A stretch of DNA of 64,000 bases. Source: Pycnopodia helianthoides (Eukaryota; Echinodermata; Asteroidea; Forcipulatida; Asteriidae). The notes beneath the pieces are model-generated. The model was not told the origin of the DNA. It did no database searches and saw only the letters and a program-made list of their open reading frames with translations. Numbering within the stretch: the stretch's first letter is position 1; each line of letters begins with the position of its first letter. Positions 56,031 to 64,000 of this stretch are shown in pieces. The stretch is from NCBI GenBank assembly GCA_032158295.1, contig CM063249.1, positions 2,450,501 to 2,514,500 on the forward strand, written 5' to 3'. The position numbers and the translations under genes were made by a program.

Positions 56031-56730
56031 TACATGAAAGACGTGACGAACCTTTTCGCCAAATGTAAACAAATTCGGGTAAGCTTGAACTTTGAGGGGC
56101 ATTTTTTAGCTTGCGCCAAGCGTAACGATTTTTTTTGGCACTGCATGCGATTCACCGTGCACGGTATCCGAGGGGACCGTTCGCAAAGCAGCCTTTCTAT
56201 GCATGCATTCTGCTCCCTGACCGGAGTTGTAGACTGACAGTTTTACAGCCCATTTGGTCACTTAAAAAACCACCTAGTTATAATGAAAATAGCTTTTGTA
56301 AAAACTACTAGGCATTCAAGTTTCAACGTACGTTTTGGATATAATTTCTTGAAATAAGATCGTGGCTAAATTTGTTGTGATGTGCCATGTATGAATTCCT
56401 CGGCTTTCGATTGAGACCGCGCTGAAGCCAGCTAGTATACGCTAGCTAGTACATGTATACTGTGATGTGAGTGACGTCCGCATACGCATCATACCGAACA
56501 GGTACCCAGACGTAATGTACGGGGCCAGACTACATTTTTTTCTTCAAATATCGTGCCTTGATTGACGTCACGAACAGCGCCACCATGTGTCAAGGTAAAG
56601 GGGGCCCTACTCTTAAATTTGTAATTAAAATAAAAACTGATTTTTAAAAACCTTAGTTAACTGTTTATTCACATTCCACTCATCAAAATACATATAATAA
56701 TGACAAAAGCTTTATTTTTACAAAATACCA

Positions 56731-57359
56731 CTGCTTCTTTTTCTTCTTATCCCTGCGATTGTCCGCTAACAAAGACACACTTCCCAAACTCACATAATTT
56801 TAAAAGGTGCCTTTAACGAGTTCTTTTCTTACCAATTCTGTAATGTTTCTTTAACCTTTGGTTTAATGTAATTCAATACCTGATTACGCCATCATGACGT
56901 CATGAAGTTTGTGTCGTCTTAATGGTAAGGTTTAATTGTCTGATTAGTTTCAATGTTCGATTCATTTTCAATCTTGAGTAATGCAGTAAAATAAGCCCGG
57001 AAAATGTTTTTTTAACAAAACAAACGAAAAGCAAACTTTGACCTTCCGGTACGACGAGAAGTAAAGGTTGTACGATTTTGGCGTTGTTTTTTAACTGTTG
57101 TCTTAGTCGTGATCTATCAGATGCATAATTATGAACATCATAGCTTTCAAATTGTCGAAACTACAGCAAAAAGCAGTGGTCCTTTTAAAACTTTAAAAAC
57201 CTGGTAATTCGACACATGATGATGTCATTATGACATCATTGCGGCGGTTTTATCTACTAATAAATATCTAACTGACTTTAAAGTTTCAAAATTATGTGAG
57301 TTTGGGAAGTGTGTCTTTGTTAGCGGACAATCGCAGGGATAAGAAGAAAAAGAAGAAGT
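56731..57359. mobile_element. Inverted-repeat DNA element (MITE-like)
   Basis: The left end (56731-56804) and right end (57286-57359) are about 74-bp inverted repeats with only two or three mismatches, including cgattgtccgctaacaaag and tttgggaagtgtgtctttg. The interior (56860-57090) is shared with 62865-63090. No transposase is encoded. Insertion-site duplication was not determined. Confidence 0.75.
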
Positions 57360-57659
57360 ATTAACAAAAACTAGACATAAGTTTTGTCACGCAACAAAAA
57401 CAGGGTGTATTTGGCATGGCGGTCAAATCTTGGATGTAACAAATCCCAGCTTCAACATATGCTAACTTAGTTTCTGCTTGACCAAGCATTCATCGAATGT
57501 AACACATCTCAGCTTGAATACATGCAATCTTTCAGCTTGCTTGCCAAAGTTGTTTTGTACGTAAAGATCTTGTAAAATACTACCTTGGTGGTGATATAAC
57601 TTGAGAAGACGTCACTTAATATTTTATCAGCATTGCGGTATGATTTTTTACAAGTGTTA

Positions 57660-57999
57660 AAGTTCGACTTTCGGTTTGAACCGGAAGTTAAGGTCAATTG
57701 AGGTCTCCTCTTTTTGTAGCGTTTGTTACGACATCAAAGACCTTTCTGATGATATATAAATTATAAAAATCCAATGTGTGGTTCAAGAAACAAAAAAATT
57801 CAAACGTTAAACTTTAACTTCTGGATGAAACCGAAAGTCAAGATCAAATGGGGTCACAGTCTTTGTGACGTTTGTGAAGTTGTAATATACTTGTCCAATG
57901 ATATATTGATAGTATTAATCCAATGTGTGGTTCGGGAGTTATGATTTTTGAAACATTAAACTCCAACTTCCGGATTGAATTGGAAATTAAGATCAAACG
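57660..57999. repeat. About 150-bp tandem subunits (left part of interrupted repeat)
   Basis: Three subunits, each starting near aacttccggtttgaaccgg or a variant and containing ggggtcacagtctttgtgac and ccaatgtgtggttc blocks. The third is interrupted at 57999 by the LINE and resumes at 62806. Confidence 0.7.
57992..57999. repeat. Target-site duplication, left
   Basis: atcaaacg, repeated at 62798-62805 immediately after the LINE tail. Joining the flanks at this 8-mer restores the pattern of the surrounding repeat (gatcaaacg then aggtcacactttg). Confidence 0.8.
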
Positions 58000-58124
58000 T
58001 CATGAGCTACTAGCCGACAGACAGGAGTTCAGATCGCTCCCCGGGAAATTTATCAAAACTACATTTATTATCTACTGACCTCAATTCCCTCCATTCCAAA
58101 ATCGTCATCAATATTTGCCTTACC

Positions 58125-59033
58125 ATGTCTGAGCCACCTGAAGCCAAAAAGTCATCAAGATCATCAAAAAAAACCAACAAAGATCAGCCAAACTCACGGA
58201 ATCCGTGTGACGATCAAGATGGCGGTCACCATTGTTCCTGTAGTGCCGCGATGGAACAGGTCAACGGCAAGCTGGATAAGATCCTGGAGACTCTGGCCAC
58301 GATGGGCTCAAAGATATCTAACCTGGAAAGCAAGCTGTCAGAAGTCTCACATGCCGTCTCCAACCATGATCAAGAAATCAGCGACTTGAAATCCAGCGTG
58401 GACTTGCTCAACGACAAGAACCTATCCCTCACCCGTATGATCAACACCCAATCAGATGACAACCATTCAAACTCCTATAAGCTCGAGAAACGCATCGACG
58501 ATCTGGAAAATAGAAGCAGAAGAAACAACATCGTCCTGCATGGCATCCCAGAGAAAGCCGAAGGAAACCATACCATCGAACAGTTCTTGACGGGTTTCTT
58601 CGTCGATCATATGAAGCTGGACGGCGGTGACCAGATTGAGGTGGAGAGAGCACACCGTACCCCGACACATCGGCGCACAGCTACCGGTGCGGAGTCAAGT
58701 AACGGCCCATCAGTCTCCCGACCCCGTCCAATCCATTGCAGACTACTTCGATACACAGATCGCCAATTTGTTCTTAAAAGTGCATCGAGATCCCTTAAGA
58801 ACAATCCATACATGGGTTCACAAGTCTTCATTTCTGATGACGTCACATCTACTGTCAAGAACGGCCGTAAAGAACTCCGACAAGATCATCTACCATCCAT
58901 CCGCAGAGATGAACGCGTTGACTTTGCCTATATTCCATGGTCCGTTCCAGCGGTCATCAAGTACAAACTTCACCGTGGTCCATTTAAGACCTTCCGTCTC
59001 GGGGAGACTGCGATCGACCCAACCTCTGGATGA
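58125..59033 (+). CDS. LINE ORF1 protein
   Basis: 302 residues, intact, start context taccATGtc. A basic/serine-rich N-terminus (KKSSRSSKKTNK) precedes a coiled coil at about residues 42-135 (heptads such as VNGKLDKILETLATMGSKIS and LESKLSEVSHAVSNHDQEIS). RRNNIVLHGIPEKAEG then starts an RRM-like/transposase-22-type domain, with VERAHRTP in the centre and a basic C-terminal part. ORF1 proteins of this class form trimers through the coiled coil and bind the element's RNA. No stop or frameshift is seen, unlike ORF2. Confidence 0.85.
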   Translation: MSEPPEAKKSSRSSKKTNKDQPNSRNPCDDQDGGHHCSCSAAMEQVNGKLDKILETLATMGSKISNLESKLSEVSHAVSNHDQEISDLKSSVDLLNDKNLSLTRMINTQSDDNHSNSYKLEKRIDDLENRSRRNNIVLHGIPEKAEGNHTIEQFLTGFFVDHMKLDGGDQIEVERAHRTPTHRRTATGAESSNGPSVSRPRPIHCRLLRYTDRQFVLKSASRSLKNNPYMGSQVFISDDVTSTVKNGRKELRQDHLPSIRRDERVDFAYIPWSVPAVIKYKLHRGPFKTFRLGETAIDPTSG

Positions 59034-59374
59034 ATCACCGGTCATTCCACCTGTCACTACCATTAAGTATGGTATGTCTTCTTCCTTATCCCTATACATA
59101 ATTACCGCCATCCTTAATATCATCATGATCATTCAATATTTGGCATATCATCTTCTTAGTACATCATTTCTAAACCCGCCCATGTTATCAAATACTTATG
59201 GTTTAATGTACATGTATGTACTTACTACAAATAATGTTTTCATGGTTGCTGTATACCCTGGTATTGCTGGGAAACCTTACACCCATAGTATCTTGTTTAC
59301 ATTGACACTAGCCCGTAGCAACAGCTCAATGAACTCTAACTCCTTCATAATGCATTATTGTGATCTAAATTACC

Positions 59375-62300
59375 ATGACTAGTAGCTATTCAAGTGACAG
59401 TACCTTTAACGATAGCTTAAGCAGCACAGGCACAGACCATTCAGATAGTGACGTAATAAATCGCCTAAGCAATTACGTCTTTCATCCTGTACCGCTAGAC
59501 ACTGAATACTCCGAATTCTTGAAAAGTACATGTGGGTCTGAATATTTAAGTGAAAACCGGGTAAAAACCAAGTATACTGAAACAGAAGAATCGTTTTCAT
59601 TGTATCATGCAAATATTAGAAGTATAAAACAAAAATTTTGACTCCTTGCAGCACTCGCTTGAAGAAATGAGACATGAATTTCAAATTATCGGCCTTACTG
59701 AAACTTGGCTCAAGTCAGACCCTGATCCCCTGTTGTTCATGTCTGGTTACAATATTGAGTTTAAAAACAGAAAAACTCATACAGGCGGAGGCGTTATGAT
59801 GTATATTAAAGATTCGTTAACTTATGTATTGCGCCCCGATCTGTCAACTTCAACTCATTCTTATGAATCCTTATTTGTGGAGATTACAACAAATACAAAA
59901 AACGTTATCATTGGTTTAATTTACAGACCACCTGGTTTATGCCTTCATTCCTTCACAGAAGAACTCGAAATAATGCTTGAAAAAAATTCATCTGAATCAA
60001 AAACTTGTTATTTATTGGGCGATTTTAATATAAATCTTCTGAATAGTGAAACTCACACTGGAACTAATGACGTACTAAACATTTTGTATACTTATTTCTT
60101 TCGTCCCACGATTGACAAACCGACCAGAATAACTCAGAACTCAGCAACCTTGATTGATAATAATTATATTTACTAACAACGTGGAACCATTATCAACTTA
60201 TATTGTTTTATCAGATTTCAGTGATCATCTTCCAATAATTCTCTTTGGTTCGAGCATTGGAAAAAACAAGGGAAAATCTAGCTCTTCTTGGAAAAGAAAT
60301 ACATCAGCCCAAAATGTTGCTGCACTGAAAAACGAATTAGCACAAGTTGACTGGGATGCCGTCATAATTGGTGATGGAGTCAATTCAAAATACTCGCAGT
60401 TCACATCCAAGCTAAGCCAACTTATTGATAATTGCATGCCTTTTAAAAAATGTCGTCATCACAAAAAAATACCCACAAACCCGTGGATTACAAGTGGTCT
60501 CCTAAAGTCTATAAGAAAGAAAAATAAACTGTATAAAACATTTCTGAAAAAACCTTCCGAGATCAATAAGGTGAAATATAACAGATATAAAAACAAATTA
60601 ACAACTATGATAAGAGCTTCTAAGAAACGATTTTATGTAGCGTCTTTTGAGCAAGAAAAGAATAACATGAGAAATACCTGGAAAGTTATCAATGAAATAA
60701 TTAGAAAAAAACGCAACAAACAACAGCCAAATAATTCGTTCAAAGTAAATGATTGTGATGTGAATGACCCTCTCGTGATTGCAGAGACTTTCAATAATTA
60801 TTTTGTTAATATTGGTAAAGATTTAGGCTCAATGATACCTAATAATACTTCTGACCCGAAAAAATACATAAAGGACGATTTTCCGGACTCCCTATTTTTA
60901 ACTCCAATTACCCAGGAAGAACTTCTAGACTGTATATGTAAACTTCCAAATAAGAAGAGCTCAGGTCATGACGGACTTGATAATATTATGATCAAAAATA
61001 TTGCTCCCTCTATTGTTAAGCCCTTAACGAATATTTTCAATCACTCTTTAGTTTCCGGAGAAGTTCCTGATGTACTTAAAATTGCAAAAGTTACCCCTGT
61101 TTACAAAAATGGTGATCGTTCTCTCTTCACTAACTATCGTCCCATATCTGTATTGCCATGCTTCTCTAAGTTATTAGAACGGTTGGTTGCAGACCGTCTT
61201 GAAAAATTTGTTTATAAATATAACATACTGTCACAATCTCAATATGGCTTCAGGGCAAAATATTCGACTCAACATGCCTTGATTGATTTAGTTGATACAG
61301 TAACATCTAGTCTGGACAAACTTGAACATACCATTGGCATTTTTCTGGATCTTTCTAAGGCGTTCGATACAATAGATCATGATATATTAATGAGTAAACT
61401 AGAAGTGTATGGTATCAGGGGTATTGCCCTTCAATGGTTCAAAGATTACCTGAGAGAAAGGAAACAATTTGTTATCTGGCAAAAAAAAACAATCCAGCTT
61501 CAAATCAATCACTTGTGGTGTACCTCAGGGCTCAATTTTAGGGCCCATATTATTTCTAATTTATGTTAATGACATCTGTAATTCTACCCAACTTCTGAAA
61601 TTCATCCTATTTGCAGATGATACAAATATTTTCTATAGTGGAAAAAAATTAAATGACGCAGTTACCCTTATGAACACTGAATTAACTAACGTTTGTGAGT
61701 GGTTTACGTGTAATAGATTATCCTTGAATTTAAAGAAAACACATGCTATGGTTTTTACGAATAGATCTGTAGATAAAAACATTAATATTCGCCTCAACAA
61801 TATTGTTATTGAACAGGTAAACTCATGTACATTCTTGGGTGTCGTCATTGACGATAAGCTGACGTGGAAAAATCATTGTCAGAAAGTTCTCACATTAATT
61901 TCCCGCAACCTTGGCATCATTAGAAAGCTTAAACATTATGTTCCTTCTTATATTTTGCTTTCCATTTATAATACGTTATCATTGTCATGTCTACAGTATC
62001 GTATACTTGCCTGGGGAAACACCCACAAAACACTCCTTGATAAGTTGTTTGTTGTTCAAAAAAAATCCTTAAGATTAATTAATGGGTCTGGCCCCAGAGA
62101 TCACTCTGCCCCGCTATTTGTCAAATTCAACACCTTATCTGTATTTGATCTCTATAAATACCATATGTGTGCTTTAATGTATAACTTTGAAAAGACTGTA
62201 TTTTTACCCTTGAATATTAGAGATCTGTTTGTATGGAACACTGATATTCATACCTACAACACTAGGGCTTCAGATAAACTTCATCTAAGTAAAGTTAGGA

Positions 62301-62443
62301 CAACTCTCCACCTTTCAACTGTTAGATATCAGGGACCTTTCCTTTGGAACAAAATTCGATCTTCCTGCCCATTAACTTCAATTAGAGTATGTAAGAAGTA
62401 CTTCAAAAAACAACTTCTTCTTAATATAGTTAACGATAACTAG
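59375..62443 (+). pseudogene. LINE ORF2 (endonuclease-reverse transcriptase), frameshifted
   Basis: The reading starts at taccATGac (59375). Endonuclease motifs: YHANIRSI, IIGLTETWL, YRPPG, GDFNINLL and FSDHLPI. Reverse transcriptase motifs: NYRPISVLPCFSKLLERL, QYGFRAKYSTQHAL, IGIFLDLSKAFDTIDHDIL, GVPQGSILGPILFLIYVNDI and FILFADDTNIFY (FADD box). The C-terminal part runs to a stop at 62443, for a total of about 1,020 residues. The frame shifts near 59633 (a run of five A), about 60160 (an A/T-rich duplication) and 61482 (a run of nine A). All catalytic motifs are kept, but this copy as written cannot make the full protein. Confidence 0.85.
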
Positions 62444-62797
62444 GAGCTTCAGGAATTTTTACTTAAATTGCCATGCGACTCAATATTAATAAAATTGTTA
62501 AGTTAAAGATGGTTATTTTTCTTTTAAATTGTATTTAATTACTTATCAGGTTATGAATTTATTAAATTACATTATTCAATAAATAAAACATATAATAACT
62601 ATTGCTTATTTATTTTGAAAACTCATGATTGTAATTTCATATTTATATGTATTCTTTTTGAAGAGGCCAGACCTTGTACAAGCTTAGGCTTCTTGTCTGC
62701 GACCTTCCCATACTAATATTAAGTTCCGATAATAAGTTTTCCTTACATTGTACATGTACTACCTATTGGTATGGAAATAAACCTAAACCTAAACCTA

Positions 62798-62805
62798 ATC
62801 AAACG
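62798..62805. repeat. Target-site duplication, right
   Basis: atcaaacg, the partner of 57992-57999. The first a could also belong to the tail repeat. Confidence 0.8.
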
Positions 62806-63350
62806 AGGTCACACTTTGTCATGTGGTTCAGGAGTTGGTTTTTTCAAATATTAAACTTTGATTTATTGTAATTCAATAACAGATTACGTCATCATGATGT
62901 CATGAAGTTTGTGTCGTCTTGATTTTAAGGAACAGTTGTCTGATGAGTTTCAATGTTCAATTCGGTTTCAATCTTGAGTTATGCTGTAGATAAGCCCGGA
63001 AATGTTTTTTGAAGAAAAAAACGAAAAGCAAACTTTGACCTTCTGGTATGACCATAAGTGAAGGTTGTACTACTTTGACATTACATGTGAAATTTGTCCC
63101 AGTATTTATCTATCAGATGCTTAATTATGAACATCATAGATATTCATTTGCCGAATCTACAGCAAAAAACAAATGGTTCTTTTTAAACTTTAAAACCCTT
63201 GTAATTCAACACCTGATGACGTCATCATGACGAAACCAAAAACGATTTCATCTACTAATAAATATATAATTATCTATGAAGTTTCAAGTTTATGTGAGCT
63301 TAGGAAGTGTGTGTTTGTTAAAGGACAATCGACGAAGAGAAGAAGCTATG
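62806..63350. repeat. Right part of the interrupted repeat
   Basis: Continues the 150-bp subunit (aggtcacactttgtcatgtg), then matches the interior of the element at 56860-57090 (cgtcatcatgatgtcatgaa, agcaaactttgacctt) and ends with a diverged right end (taggaagtgtgtgtttgtta). It is thus a second, older copy of the 56731-57359 family, split by the LINE. Confidence 0.65.
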
Positions 63351-63635
63351 CTCCGAACACCTAAAAAATATTTTTAAAACGAACAAAAACAAGAATTGAA
63401 ACAAGAATTATAACCCAAACCCCTGCACCCCTGCACCCCCACCGAGGATGGCTTTAATGCTCTCACAAGGAACAAAAAAACGATCAATAATAATACATTC
63501 TCACTGAAAGAACAAATCATTTTATGAGAGCAGTGAGTACTGTGAGGGATTTCATTCCGAGGAGTTCCAATTTTCCAACCCCAGTCCTGATATGGTTAAT
63601 AGAGAGATGTTCGATAGTGAGATGACTCCGATGAA

Positions 63636-63751
63636 CTACGGGTGTTTCTGCCTCCAGTATAACCACAGTACAGAAACAACAGTCAGTGATTGTACACCAG
63701 CCATTACACTGAAAGCCACTGTGTAGTCTCCAATTGTATCATAAATCAATC
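63636..63751 (-). CDS. Last exon of a second MCT-like (MFS) gene
   Basis: 116 bp from acceptor tatttccaccag to a TAG stop. The phase-1 start gives GLIYDTIGDYTVAFSVMAGV, then QSLTVVSVLWLYWRQKHP. The (G-x-I-Y-D-x-x-x-x-Y-x-x-A-F) motif followed by one hydrophobic helix (TM12) and a short basic tail is the SLC16-type C-terminus. The rest of the gene lies to the right of the window. It is on the strand opposite to the exon at 50936, so the two are separate genes facing each other, unless one piece has been inverted. Confidence 0.65.
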
Positions 63752-63879
63752 CTGGTGGAAATAAAGACAAGGATGAAGTAATAAAATATTGGGGTGGGGC
63801 AGATAAGTGAAATAGTGGGAGCATTGTGCATTGGATGCATAGTTGTATGCCGCGTGACTTAGACTCCCCCCCCCCCCTT

Positions 63880-64000
63880 TTTTATGGCTGGACTCGGACG
63901 AGGACTCAGATTAGAAAATCTGGACTTTTGATTTGATATCCACACTCAGAGTTGGACTCAGAATCGACCATCTGGATTTAGACTTGGACTCAGATGTGAT
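63880..64000. repeat. Degenerate GGACTCAGA repeat at window edge
   Basis: Repeated ggactcgga, ggactcaga and tctgga motifs with variable spacing, running off the end of the window. Confidence 0.7.

Larger units (their letters stand above)
58000..62797 (+). mobile_element. CR1/L2-like LINE, nearly complete
   Basis: A 4.8-kb non-LTR retrotransposon with a 125-bp 5' leader, ORF1, a 341-bp spacer, ORF2 and a 354-bp 3' UTR ending in aaacctaaacctaaaccta. Short-repeat tails instead of poly(A) are typical of CR1/L2-type LINEs. It is flanked by the 8-bp target-site duplication atcaaacg. The only visible defects in ORF2 are about three frameshifts, so the insertion is young. The family is assigned from motif order, not from a database. 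Confidence 0.85.

Noticed and set aside
58441..59132. Minus-strand and alternative-frame ORFs overlapping LINE ORF1
   Set aside because: Shadows of the real ORF1 frame, which has the coiled coil and the RRNNIVLHG motif.

Overview
The window is eukaryotic. Coding sequence is broken into short exons with GT/AG splice sites, introns are long and full of transposable-element debris, and the domains seen (Reeler, EGF-like, monocarboxylate transporter, THAP) are metazoan. The repeat content (tRNA-derived SINEs, CR1/L2-type LINEs, a DIRS-type retroelement, many short inverted-repeat elements) suggests a marine deuterostome, most likely an echinoderm. The species cannot be fixed from the sequence alone.

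Region 1, about 2.4-46.0 kb, minus strand: one large gene fills two thirds of the window. It reads from right to left. A first exon with a perfect ACCATGG start context encodes a signal peptide and the start of a Reeler domain (45732-45936). Two more exons finish the Reeler domain (38419-38674 and 33910-33965). Then come 27 intact exons, each encoding one EGF-like domain of 36-44 residues. Every EGF exon is a multiple of three and every EGF intron is phase 1, so the exons can be joined in any number without breaking the frame. I traced about 3.68 kb of open coding sequence (about 1,225 residues). The 3' end was not found and may lie left of base 1. The EGF exons fall into clusters made by recent tandem duplication (2.4-3.9, 12.2-14.1, 18.8-21.6 and 23.1-23.8 kb) plus a segmental duplication (24.2-27.0 against 30.0-32.8 kb) whose two breakpoints lie inside EGF exons. 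Broken EGF exons lie between the intact ones: an exon-birth-and-death locus.

Region 2, about 46-64 kb: a plus-strand exon of a monocarboxylate-transporter-like (MFS) gene (50936-51526), a decayed DIRS-like retroelement (51.89-52.75 kb), a THAP-domain fragment interrupted by a perfect 36-bp palindrome (55.78-56.0 kb), an inverted-repeat DNA element (56731-57359), and a nearly complete CR1/L2-like LINE (58000-62797) with an 8-bp target-site duplication. The LINE sits inside another repeat. At the right edge is the last exon of a second MCT-like gene on the minus strand (63636-63751), which continues beyond the window.

How it fits together: the Reeler-EGF protein is predicted to be secreted, with an N-terminal Reeler module followed by a long EGF stalk. 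Whether it acts in matrix, adhesion or immunity cannot be told from sequence. The two transporter pieces are not obviously related to it.
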